Source: Elmis aenea
Taxonomy: Eukaryota > Arthropoda > Insecta > Coleoptera > Elmidae
Direction of reading: 5' to 3'
DNA length: 64,000 bases
Assembly: GCA_947652605.1 (NCBI GenBank)
Contig: OX393577.1
Span: 55,638,108-55,702,107 of the forward strand
Shown: positions 14,516 to 24,779 of the stretch, piece after piece
How positions within the stretch are numbered: the stretch's first letter is position 1
Layout of the letters: every line of letters starts with the position of its first letter
Made by a program: the position numbers and the translations under genes
Notes under the pieces: model-generated
The model's database searches: none
Seen by the model: only the letters and a program-made list of their open reading frames with translations
Told to the model about the DNA's origin: nothing

Positions 14516-14608
14516 TCTTCGCCCACAATTCTTCGCCTCCACAATTCTCCGCCTACACAATTCTTCGCCGCCACAATTCTTTGCCGCCACAATTTTTCGC
14601 CGCTACAA
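14516..14608 (+). repeat. 15-bp minisatellite, left arm
   Basis: About six tandem units of CGCC-GCCACAATTCTT type with single-base variants. The inverted counterpart is at 16174-16262. Confidence 0.85.
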
Positions 14609-14726
14609 GCACGTCACAATTTTTTTTTGTAAATGTGATTGATTTTACTTATAACGTAATTTTTACAGATTATTTTACATTAGCCTAAAGTTGTAAAACC
14701 TCAGTTATTAAGTTCATTCTCAATCT

Positions 14727-15555
14727 GTTATTTATTTATTTATTTATTTATTTACAAAGGACAGAACAAAACAGGCCAAGCCCAAATTATGTTCTCGTTA
14801 ATAATAGAATACATCGGTTGTAAAGTGTGATTAAATTAAAATAAGATTACTTTAGAGTAATGTTTAAATGAATGAAATGATAGACTGAATATATCATTCT
14901 TTATGAATGTTTGGTTATATGAGTAAAGAATTCTGTTGATTGGCGAGTTAAAAAAGGCATTTGTGCTACAAGGTGTTATATAAAAGAGAGAATGGTGTCG
15001 TATGCCTAATCTCGGTACGTTAAAATTTATTAATGATAAAATATTAGGACAATCTATTTTGTAAAGAAATATTATATCACTAAGTGTTCTACGAGATTTT
15101 AAGGAGAGCATGTTTAGGTCTTTACAATGTTGTTCATATGATTTCTCTGGAAGTTTGTATTTTTTTTGCAAAAATGATATGAATTTCTTTTGAATTCCCT
15201 CGATTTTACTATCGTAGGTGTCATATTGTGGGTTCCATATGATAGAAGCAAAATTTAAAATACTATTAACATAGGAATAATAAGGTGTTTTAATAGCATT
15301 AACATTATTGAAATGTTTTGAGGAGCGTATGATGAAGCCAAGCATTTTAAGAGATTTATTCTTAATGTATTCGATATGTTCCGCAAAAACGAGTTTACAG
15401 TCTAATAAAATTCCTAAGTCTTTTACCAATGTGGTGTTCATCAGAGTTGCATTATTCAAAGAATAGTTATATAGGATTATATTTTTGTTTCGTGTAAAAT
15501 TAATTTTATAGCACTTACTAACATTCAAGGCAAGTTTGTTTATTTGACAGTATTA
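14727..15555 (-). mobile_element. 5'-truncated non-LTR retrotransposon (Jockey-like), RT C-terminus
   Basis: On the minus strand a continuous frame of about 235 codons runs from just after 15555 to the stop at 14836. It includes QINKLALNVSKCYKINFTR, VKDLGILLDCKLVFAEHI, NFASIIWNPQYD and IEGIQKKFISFL, typical of the region after the reverse transcriptase core in Jockey/CR1-group LINEs. It ends in an (AAAT)n tail at about 14729-14755. The open frame has no stop, so the insertion is young. It lies inside the foldback-like element 14503-16273. Confidence 0.85.
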
Positions 15556-16173
15556 TATCTATTATAATTATTGTGATGTAACATAAAAAATAATACTAAA
15601 TAAATGTGTTGCTTTCGTGTGGAACTTAAAAAAATAATTATGAAATATTTTGTATATCAAAAGATGTTTTATTTTATATTTCTGGTCTAAAACCATTTTT
15701 TTTTATAAATTCGTATGTAGACGTATAACAAAAATGTTATAGCAAATTAGTTATCACAAATTGAAACTATTCTAGGAAAATAAAATTAACCCTACACCCT
15801 GTCATTAACAAACGCATTTCTGCAAATTAAGTAATAATGTTTTTCTATAGATTTATTTTATCGTCCCGACAACTTTCACTAACCTATCAAAAAAAAAAAC
15901 AAAGGAAAAGAGAATCAATCGCTGATTATATTAATTTTTACGAGTATATCACCAAAATATTAGTTAATTTAACTTTTATTCATACTATAATAACATAAAC
16001 AAGATTAAAAATCACAACATACGCTATTTATGTGGGAATTTTTAAACATAATATTAAAAGAAGTATTAATATACAAGAAACAACTTTAGGCTAATATAAA
16101 ATAATCTGTAAAAATTACGTTATAAATAAAAACAATCACATTTTACAAATAAATTTGTGAGTATTGCTTGAAT

Positions 16174-16262
16174 GCGGCGAAAAATTGTGGCGGCGAATAA
16201 TTGCGGCGGCGAAGAATTGTGGCGGCGAAGAATTGTGGAGGCGAAGAATTGTGGGCGAAGAA
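16174..16262 (-). repeat. 15-bp minisatellite, right arm
   Basis: About six tandem GCGGCGAAGAATTGTG units, the reverse complement of the array at 14516-14608. Unit order and variants are not identical, so the two arrays have changed independently. Confidence 0.85.
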
Positions 16263-18284
16263 TGTTCCTAGACCCATACAACACGTAGATTATTGTCACC
16301 CTGTATATCAACATTTCAAATATATTTGTATGTGACAATAAGAAGTTTTTCCTATTTTAGTTTTATTAGAGGTATTTGTTTCCAAAAACGAACAAGATAA
16401 TTGATAGGTAACAATTATTAGGAATTCTTTAAACAGTGTGCATGCGCTGCGAAAACCTTTTTTTTTTACATGGATAGCTGTAAGCAGGCCGTCCGTTGAA
16501 ACATGAAAATAATTTTATAAAACATAAATGGTATATCCTAGTACAGTTATTTATATTTTTCTGGCTATATCGCATCCGTAGTTCTTTAGTAACATTAATT
16601 TATATTAATGGATTTCACGATCGTAAGAAAAAGCTACCTTCTCGATAACGTATATCGCTTATTCTTTTGAGATTATTTTTAGCTATATCACCGACGACAA
16701 TAATGCCACAGAACACAGAAACAATTGCTATCCGTTTATCAAAAGATCCTTTGTGTATGTACGCATACAATAGTCTCCGCATAATTTTCCAATCACATTT
16801 GCTCCCACCTTCATATAGGTATTTCACGTATGAAATTTTCAATGTAAATCGAAACAGCGGCAACGTATCGCAAATCTCAAATTTCGAAAGGCAATAGGTT
16901 ACAGGTTAGTCTCATCTTTGGTAGGTATACAAAGTTTCGCATTTCAAATTCAAACAGTGCCTGTAGTGCCGCGAGCTTCTAAAGGTACTGTTTTAGCAGC
17001 AAGCAGATTCCCTGCTTCCATCTCCTGATATTATCTCGCTTTCTTGCTTGTCAAGCTATTTTATTCTTGCGTCAGCTCTACCTGTTGTATCGATTTTCAC
17101 AATATTAGATCTTTTTTAAAACAAAAGAGTCACTATCAGGCTTATTATAACACGAAATCGCTGAACAGCGAAACAACACTTAACTGAAATACAAAATATT
17201 AATTACTGAATATTTAACATTGGGAACTTTGAAAACATTACTTCAGAGCATAAAATAATTATAGCACGTATTACTAGGGCTCTAAAAATACTATCTACTC
17301 TAACTAAAAATCTACGAATTAAGTACAAAGGTTATAAAAAATTCAAATTACTATTTTAAATTTTAGTGCCTCGTATCAAAAACATGAAACGCACAACACT
17401 AGTTGGATTTGTTATTTTTTATGCACGTCATATTAAAATTTTGCATTAAAAGGTAGTTCTAAAAATTCTGAATTCAAAGATATATCATACTGTTGGTAAA
17501 CTTTAAAAAAGAACCGCAAAAAAACTAAATGAACATTGCCATAAAAACAAAGATTAACCGAAATGTTCAGAAAATTTTAATGTAACACTTTTTTAGTGAT
17601 ACTAACATATTAACAGAGGTTGAGTCTCGAATTTGGACACCCTGTATACAACGTGAGGGTATAAATAGAGGACATAAATAGTTTTGGTATTCTTTCACTT
17701 ATAGGGAAACTTTTTTGCCCGCATTTTGCTGCTTGTTTTTCATATACATATACTGCAAGATGATCATTTTGTTCATTATTTTGTTTTAGGGTTACAAGAA
17801 GAGTCTTGCGAGTATTCTTAGGAGCAGACAGAGAGAAAATTTTGCTAAATAAATGCGCCAATAACTTCTGTGCAAGAACAGATAGAAGTCCACTTGGTTC
17901 CAAGTCGTTTTCTCGTATACGGTCCATTGAAAAAGACATGGAAGAGCAATCTTTACGTACGACTTCATGAAGCGTGCATAAGAACTTTTAGGAATCGGTT
18001 TGTTTGCATGTACATTGCTAGTTACAAGCAAATGTGAAACAAGATCACCTTACAGCATACTTTTTTCGTTATATGTCTTCTAAAAACATAATATATTTAA
18101 TTTTAAAAAAAACTTGCTCATTAAAATGGAGATGTATTTCAACAATATTCAGTCTAAAATAATTTTACATACGTATTGAAAACTGAATTACTGGTAAAAA
18201 TTCTAAATTACCGGTAAAGGATTTAGTACCATTTACCGGTATAAATCGGTTTCACCTATATTGCAACCACAACTTGTTACATTT

Positions 18285-18432
18285 GGGCCCAATTACACAA
18301 GGCAACACTCGTGTTGAAATATAAGTTAGTCCCCAAAACTAGGCAATATAAGCGCCAACTATGGTGCAATTTTGCCTAGTTCTAGGGTTAACGTAGTTTA
18401 ATCCCAGGTTTAGCTTTTATGCAATCGGGCCT
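18285..18432. mobile_element. Short TIR element 1 (GCCCAATTACACAAGGC)
   Basis: Ends GGGCCCAATTACACAAGGC and GCTTTTATGCAATCGGGCC are imperfect inverted repeats. The related element is at 18642-18772. Confidence 0.5.
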
Positions 18433-18641
18433 TGGTGTTATATAAACTCGCCATTAAGGCGTTGTCCTATTAAAAAATTTCACCAACAGCGCTAAACAAG
18501 AGAGCATCGTCGACTTGCATTTGATTATCTTTTATTAAACACTTTAAAGCTATAACCGATTACGAATGCAGCACTGTTAGATGCTTTACTGTATTTTCAA
18601 GATCAATCATTTCATAACAAGAGCAGAGAGCTGGTTATGTA

Positions 18642-18772
18642 AGACCCGATTGCATAAGGCGCTTCACATTATATTTCAGAGTTAATGTTAAGACTAGCAT
18701 AGGGAACTTAATGCAAAACTTCTAGGTTAACTTAACAAGCGAAGTGAAGCACTTTATACAATCGGATTTTTG
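18642..18772. mobile_element. Short TIR element 2 (ACCCGATTGCATAAGGCG)
   Basis: Ends AGACCCGATTGCATAAGGCG and ACTTTATACAATCGGATTTT mirror each other and resemble the element 200 bp upstream. Confidence 0.5.
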
Positions 18773-21663
18773 AGATTTCGTGCTTATTTCGGTAGCTACT
18801 AAAAAATATTTTTTAAATTTTTTAAAGTGAAAAATACTAAAACTATCTAACACTTTGATGGCTTTAATAAAAGTTTACTATTTTGGCTTAAGTTAAGCTA
18901 AAAAATTGCAAAAATTGTTAAGTAAATACAAAAGTTGTAAGCAAAATATTCAAAAACTCGTTATTTTGACCAAATTATAAATCGAAAACTTACTCTGAAA
19001 ATGCTCCGTCCTTTAAACATTTGTCCACTAGCACAGTACGTATTATTTGACCTTGCACTTGATAAAAATCATCAGAATTCAAGCCAATTTTGTAGGTATT
19101 ACCGTATAAGCTCCGACTAATATTTTGAAACGGAAAAGCAAACAAAATCAAAGAACCAATCCATTCCTATTACCGACGAGCTTCGGTGGCAATTTCAATA
19201 TACTATGGACGCTGGGGAACTTAATACCCACTACGATATGAATTTCCATGCATAATAAAGCGAATTATTTACGGAAGTGCATAGAAAACATGTTTTCCGC
19301 AATTCCTGTTCTAGGCCATGAACAATGGAAGACAAATAGGATATCGGCATCGAATTGAACAACGCATATCGTATTACATACTGAGCGAGAAAATCTACTT
19401 GGCGTCAATTTGATTTTACGGTACGTCAATATTATGCAAAAAAGGGTAAACTTAATATAGCACACGTGATGTAATTGGATTTGTGCCGGTAGAACTCGTA
19501 TTAACATTTAATTTCCGACACTACAGAACACAAATTTTTTTAAAAAACGATCGAATAGCTAAAAAAATCAATATTAAATGCAACAAGCGTTTTTACATGT
19601 TTTCTTAAAGTCATATGATTATTAAAAAACTCTTTTTCCTTTCCTTCAACATCGTCAAACCCGACAGATTCGTACTCAAGACATTTTATTCAAAAACCTA
19701 CCTCAGTATATGCTTTCCGTGTGTTACCTATGCGTTTATTTAAGATGGAATACATTTCTTTGGCGAACATCTTTTAGGAGAAAATTTAAATTTATTCGAA
19801 TCTCGGCTGACGTGCTATTCACTTCGCTCAGAAGTAAATCTTACCGTGAGATGAGGACGTGAATAAGTTTCAAAATTAAATTCATGGATGTTGTGGGACG
19901 AATATTATATTACATATTGCTTTACAAAATAGAAACGTGCTATCCTAAATAACGATTCGCGGCTATTTCCCGCCTACAAACTACGTGTAAAGTATAAATT
20001 GGCTTAAACTGATTTCGATACCTATGTAATTCTTTGCGTGTATAGAGTTGCATCCCCATGCTGAAAATATAATCTGGGACACCCTGTATAGAAAGAAATA
20101 AATTAAATTAACTCTTTCTAGTTCAGTAAGAGTGACATATTTGAGAATGTGGAACAGATCCCTATTTAAAACATGCTTTTCATGGCTCCATTTCGCGATT
20201 TTCATTTACGCGCCGTTTCTGTGGAACGAATTACCCGCGTAAATGGAGGGATTACTGTATATGTAAATTATTTATCGTATCAATTATTTTTTTTTCGAAA
20301 ATGGACTTAAAACACTTCAAAGTCTTATTTCATAACCTTTTAACAAAAACTCTGACGATGTTGCTCAAATTAATTTGATTGAAACGACACACATTCGAAC
20401 TGTTAATATTTTCATTTCAGGTTTCCATACACGCGTTCAAAGTATTTAAGTAAGAACGAACGACGCCAACTTTAAGTTTATAAACACTCCATGGCTACAA
20501 ACAAACATATATTCAGCTGATCAAAGAACTTTTAACCTTCGCAAATAAATATAACTAGCATCGATAAATACGGCTATACCTACATTTAACAGAGAGCAAA
20601 ATTGGAAGTGGTTCGCCAAAAATAGCCGCATATTTTAATAAATATATCGAATGCATAACTCCTAGCCCGCGACTGCGATATTCAACCAACGATTCCCAAC
20701 CGCAGTTCGGGTATTATAATTAATAATTACCACTACAGCTTAGTGCGTGTGTTTGTGAAATAATTTGTCCGCAGCCTGAAGAATTTGTGGAAGGAACACC
20801 CAAACCTCGTAGCGATCAATGCCAAATAAACTAGCCACATTTTTATTCAAATAATACAGCGATGAAAGTGGCAATTATTCTTCGATCTACGAACAAATAT
20901 ATCTAATTATCCCGAAAATACTATCGGTAAATATTAAAAAATTCTAAACGCTTTTTAAGACGACCTTCAAGCGTTTGAAAGTTATGCAAAGGATATTGCT
21001 TCAGTCGATGGTTGTCGATTCGTTTTCGATTTTCAAGATCGAACTAATGATGTTCGTACGTCTTTATACGAAATGTCTTCATGACACATTATTTAACAGC
21101 GGTAAGCTTTCGATTACCTTCAAACTTATATTTCAAACTAATATAATCAAATAATACACAGTGGCCCCCCGACCTATAAACGGTTCGATGTTCGAATAAC
21201 TCGAAACTCGAAATAAAATCGAGGAAAATCCGGTTTTGCAACTCGGAACAAAAACACGACAGTCGAACAAAGAATCTGTTTTTTAAACGTTTTATTTTAT
21301 TAGGTTATATTATCTTTAATGATACCTATACAGTAATATCCCTACGACTATTATTATTAATTGATTATTATGCAACATTTTTATGTACGTACTATTATAA
21401 ATAAAACATTTAATTATTAAAACAAATTATATTTTATCATTATTTACCAATATGAACTTTTGAAATAGGCAGTTAAAATGTTTTACATTGGGTAAGTTTT
21501 GGGGGTTCGGAACGGATTAATTTAATTTACATTAATTCTTAAGGGGAAATTTGCCTCAAAAGTCGAACCGTCTCCTGGAACAGATTGTGTTCGAGAGTCC
21601 CTCAAAGCCCACCAAACTTCCTACAAGCGTTTGTCTGAATGGCCACTTCGACTCACAAGATAA

Positions 21664-21937
21664 ATACCGAGCTTGGTGGCTGGTTGGTAAAACAACATAA
21701 CTTGTAATCGGGAGGTCCTGGGTTCGATTCCCAGGGCCGACTGTCATTGTAGAGGTTTCACGTGGTTTCCTCTATGGTTAAGGCAAATGCTGTGGCAGTA
21801 CTTCCAGCTATCCTTACCCATCCTTGACTGTCCACATCCCTACCCATTATCCTTGTACCTCTAACGACTGAAGAGGGGGTCAACCCCCCTATAGCAGTCT
21901 CCGCGCGAGCGGAACAACCACGTGACCGTGACCTTGA
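21664..21937 (+). mobile_element. tRNA-derived SINE with 11-bp target-site duplication
   Basis: The 5' part is tRNA-like. A TGGCTGGTTGG A-box-like motif lies at 21677-21687 and a perfect GGTTCGATTCC B box at 21721-21731, with a Thr-like TTGTAAT anticodon loop between them. The body (CACGTGGTTTCCTCTATGG and GGCAAATGCTG) is of a type frequent in insect SINEs. Both ends are flanked by the identical 11-mer TCACAAGATAA (21653-21663 and 21938-21948), the mark of LINE-mediated insertion. There is no poly(A) tail. A bona fide tRNA gene is excluded by the unpaired anticodon stem. Confidence 0.85.
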
Positions 21938-23026
21938 TCACAAGATAATAAGTTTATGTGGGACCGTTCTACGGCCAAATTGCTCCTAGTAAAGATGGAT
22001 TTTTCGAGCAAGCATTTAAACATTTTTGAAACAAACTTTGTTTTTACTTGCTGATGGAAGAAATTTGTGCGGTTTTTTTAAATCACTACAGTTACATATT
22101 TATTGCAATTAAGCAAAATAACAAGATATAATTAACTTGTCTACAAAAATACGTCAAAAAACAAAAGCAAGTTGGTCTCGAATACATTTTCAAATGTTTC
22201 ACGATGTGTTAATGTTTTACGACGGCCCTGAGTTTTAGAAGCACTGCCACAGAATTGACCAAAAATACACATAGAAATGTTGCATAAATCAGCAGTGTAG
22301 TTCTAGCACCTCGTGAATAATTTCAAGTTGTATAACAGCGTATCGTTATTTTTTCTGGCAAAAGGCCCATCCAGCTTTAAAAACGAATACAATTTAATCG
22401 AAAACGCTAGCACTGTTCGAATATTTTACAAGTAAATTGCTTTTTATACAGCATAAAATGTTACGAAAATTTAACTCGAGTCCACAGAATTTATCAAAGC
22501 TCTTTGATATCAAACTTCATCAAAACATTCAACTACGAAACAAAGTCTTCGTACCTAAAACCATAATGGGATCCTCGTCATTTTTTAAAATTATGTTAAG
22601 CACTGTAGAATACGAAATGGAAAATATTTTTAACGTTAAATTAGTGGCTTTGCGATCCTCCGACCAGTTAAACTGACCAATATGCAGAAACGATAGATTT
22701 GCAACAAATTCTGCTTTAAACTCTGCAAGACAAAGTAGAAATTTCGAGATAGATTTTTTAAAAACGTAAAAAAGCATTAAGTGAAATCTATGAATGGTGT
22801 TACGCCAGCTAACTCCTGCTTGCCGGGTCCAGGAATTTCATCTTTGTTTATGTTAAAAACACTTAAGAAATATTGTGCAGCCACCCTGAAGGGTTTCAGG
22901 ATTGGCCTGGTACCAGTCTGTTTCTAATGCTGTTAATAGCTTGTAATGTTTTTTTTTTCAATATTATAATAAATTGTAATTGTGATTTGATTAGGTTTAT
23001 TATTTATAAAAATACGCTCGAGTACA

Positions 23027-23815
23027 GGGTCGTCCAAATTCGATGGGATTACATGGGTGTCTCCAGAGGCGGATTTAACGGCGGGCGCACCGAGCGCGCG
23101 CCCTGGGCCCCGAATTGTGAAGGCCCCCGACTTGTGAAGGGCCCCGGAAAACCCCAACTTTATTTAAAAATATGGTTTACATATTTTGTTTTTTAAGGGG
23201 CCCAATATTTTCTTCTGCGCCCGGGGCCTCAAACGACTTGTATCCGCCTCTGGGTATCGCGCTTAATAGTCAAGATAGAGCAACGGTTAAATTATCAAAC
23301 ATGTGCAGTTTTTTGGGACAAACTCAGAACCGTTTTCAAAAATATTTTACCATTTCCGGTTTTTCAGTTATTAAAAAAAAACTGTTTTTTGTTATATTAA
23401 TAATGTGTCATATCTCCGTTATTGTTTAAAATATCGAAAAAGTTTATGAAGATTATTTTTAGATATTTTTATGTAGATTTTGATAGAACTAAAAATATAT
23501 ATTTTTTTTACCTTCGCCGTTAAAAAGTTATGACAAACTCACCTTTTTTTTTAATGGAACCTATAGTTGGCTATGACCTATTTAAATTCCTTATTTTTTT
23601 CCCTTTCCAAATATATGTGTATGAGGGTTGATGTACCTATTTATTTTAAATAATACGCAAGTTACAAAGGTTTTTTAATTTTTTTAAAGATGAGAAACAA
23701 AAAGTAGGCTGTGAAAACAAAAAATAAAAACAAGAAAAACCGGTAATATATTTGAGAAATATTTGTCTCAAAAAACTGCCCATTTTTGGTAATTTAACCG
23801 TACACTTGACGAATA
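23027..23815. mobile_element. MITE copy 2 of the same family, right end lost, carrying a nested hAT MITE
   Basis: Starts TACAGGGTCGTCCAAATTCG and contains the family blocks GTGCAGTTTTTTGGGACAAA and TATAGTTGGCTATGACCTA. The right arm stops at GGTAATTTAACCGT and passes into unrelated sequence. The hAT MITE 23064-23252 is inserted in its left arm. Confidence 0.7.
23064..23252. mobile_element. 189-bp GC-rich hAT MITE with 8-bp TSD
   Basis: Terminal inverted repeat CAGAGGCGGAT / ATCCGCCTCTG. Flanks are GGTGTCTC (23056-23063) and GGTATCGC (23253-23260). The uninterrupted family copy at 27490 reads GGTATCTC here, so both are single-step variants of one 8-bp duplication. The interior is strikingly GC-rich (GGCCCCCGACTTGTGAAGG). 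Confidence 0.85.
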
Positions 23816-24029
23816 TTTGGCAACACGACGCTTCCGTTTAATTCGCCTCCGCGGCGTCTCGGTCTCGGTTTAGGCGGTTGAGGAACGGTAGGAAATCGAT
23901 CAAAATCCTTGAGCGTTTTGGAAGACCGTTAAGTAGAATCACGATCGAATTTTTGGCTAAAAGGACATGAAGCTATCCTGGGAGAGAACGATGGCGAACC
24001 AATGTACAAAATTGTCGGACAATCGTATA

Positions 24030-24335
24030 CAGGAATGCGGAGACGGAGTCGGTGCTTTTAGGAGAAGTCGTAAGTTGGAAAAAAAAACTATCAACTCCCG
24101 ATTTTTTTATTCAGTTTTATGAAGGTTGAGAACAAAACAAACTCGAAACAAAAACGACATTTAGTTGTTTTGTTCAGGATCGGATACGAGATTAAAAATA
24201 CTCAATACCGATTTAACCGGTTTCTCTTAATATTCTCCAAAGTAGTGCATTAATGAAAGGAAACGGAAGTCAGAGTCGGTTTTAAAAAATACCGACTCGG
24301 GAGACGTTCATTTTTCTGCTGACTCCCCATCCCTG
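24030..24335. mobile_element. 306-bp hAT MITE with GGAGTCGG repeats
   Basis: Ends CAGGAATGCGGAGACGGAGT and GACTCCCCATCCCTG. Flanks ATCGTATA (24022-24029) and ATCGTACG (24336-24343) are a slightly decayed 8-bp duplication. A second member of the family is at 39057-39314. It lies just upstream of a recognisable mariner relic. Confidence 0.75.
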
Positions 24336-24359
24336 ATCGTACGGAATGTTTCAGCGCAT

Positions 24360-24690
24360 TTTGTCAAACGAGTCAACAGGATTGCCCACACTTGCTCGTT
24401 GTGCGGCAGTTTGCAGCGTATGAGGGCATGATAGTCATCCCCCACCACCCTTACTCACTGAAACACATTTGTTGTGATCTTTCTTTACTTCCGAAAATGA
24501 AACTGAAGCTCAAGAGGCGATGTTTTGAGTGCCTTGACGAGATTTAGGCCAAATCGCAGGATGCAATGCTGACGCTGTCGCGAAATTAATTCTAGCAGAA
24601 CTTCCGATAACGGAAATCCCTCCGGAACTGCTGTATCAATGCAGAAGGGGACTATTTCGAAAGGGATGGAGTTAAATAAAAATTTCGTCA
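24360..24690 (+). pseudogene. Relic of mariner transposase C-terminus
   Basis: In one forward frame the text reads IPHHPYSLKHICCDLSLLPK, then MKLKLKRRCFE, and later CCINAEGDYFERDG, interrupted by five stops. This is the third-Asp region (PHPPYSPDLAPCDF-type) and C-terminal tail of SETMAR-like mariner transposases. A hAT MITE is inserted just upstream at 24030-24335. Sequence from about 23816 to 24029 may be more of the same element but I could not read it as protein. Confidence 0.75.
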
Positions 24691-24779
24691 TGTGGTTGAG
24701 TTGAGACACACGAATTTCGGAAACTTTGGACAGGACTTCGTATGTGTTTTGTGGTGGAAATGTTACTAGCAATTAATCA

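Larger units (their letters stand above)
14503..16273. mobile_element. Foldback-like element with minisatellite-bearing inverted repeats
   Basis: Left arm about 14503-14695 and right arm about 16082-16273 are inverted copies. Both begin GT-x-GGAACATTCTTCGCC, carry tandem 15-16 bp units (CGCCGCCACAATTCTT type) and end at ATTAGCCTAAAGTTG. The element is flanked by an 11-bp duplication CCATACAACAC (14491-14501 and 16274-16284). The interior has no element-encoded gene, only a LINE insertion and AT-rich sequence. The architecture resembles FB/Galileo foldback elements, but sequence kinship to them is not shown. Confidence 0.7.
13932..16305. mobile_element. TACAGGGTG-terminus MITE split by a foldback-like insertion
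   Basis: Left end ACATACAGGGTGGTCCATAA, right end ATTGTCACCCTGTATA, both beside TA. Without the insertion it would be about 590 bp. It is broken by the element at 14503-16273, with CCATACAACAC present on both sides of the break. Confidence 0.65.
16306..21652. other. No gene recognised; two small TIR elements and orphan termini
   Basis: Besides the elements at 18285 and 18642, orphan right ends GACACCCTGTATA (about 17636) and GGGACACCCTGTATAG (about 20087) belong to the TACAGGGTG group. CAGTGGCCCCCCGACCTATA near 21161 resembles a pogo/Tigger-like end but has no partner. Confidence 0.5.

Noticed and set aside
14517..16262. Short regular repeats that could suggest a CRISPR-like array
   Set aside because: The units are contiguous without spacers, inside eukaryotic transposon arms; this is a minisatellite.
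16615..16897. Overlapping frames of 76-82 codons on both strands
   Set aside because: Neither reads as a known protein and both lack flanking splice logic. Left unassigned.
18995..19010. GGAGCATTTTC on the minus strand as a possible start of CaMKII exon 2 (GAFS)
   Set aside because: The frame continues S-E-stop instead of (I/V)V(R/K)RC, and there is no acceptor directly before it.
21556..21747. Minus-strand open frame beginning MTVGPGNRTQDLPITSYVV
   Set aside because: This is the antisense of the SINE's tRNA-like head and flank. Such peptides are a known false prediction from SINEs.
24485..24772. 95-codon minus-strand frame
   Set aside because: It is antisense to the mariner C-terminal relic, whose forward frame has recognisable motifs.
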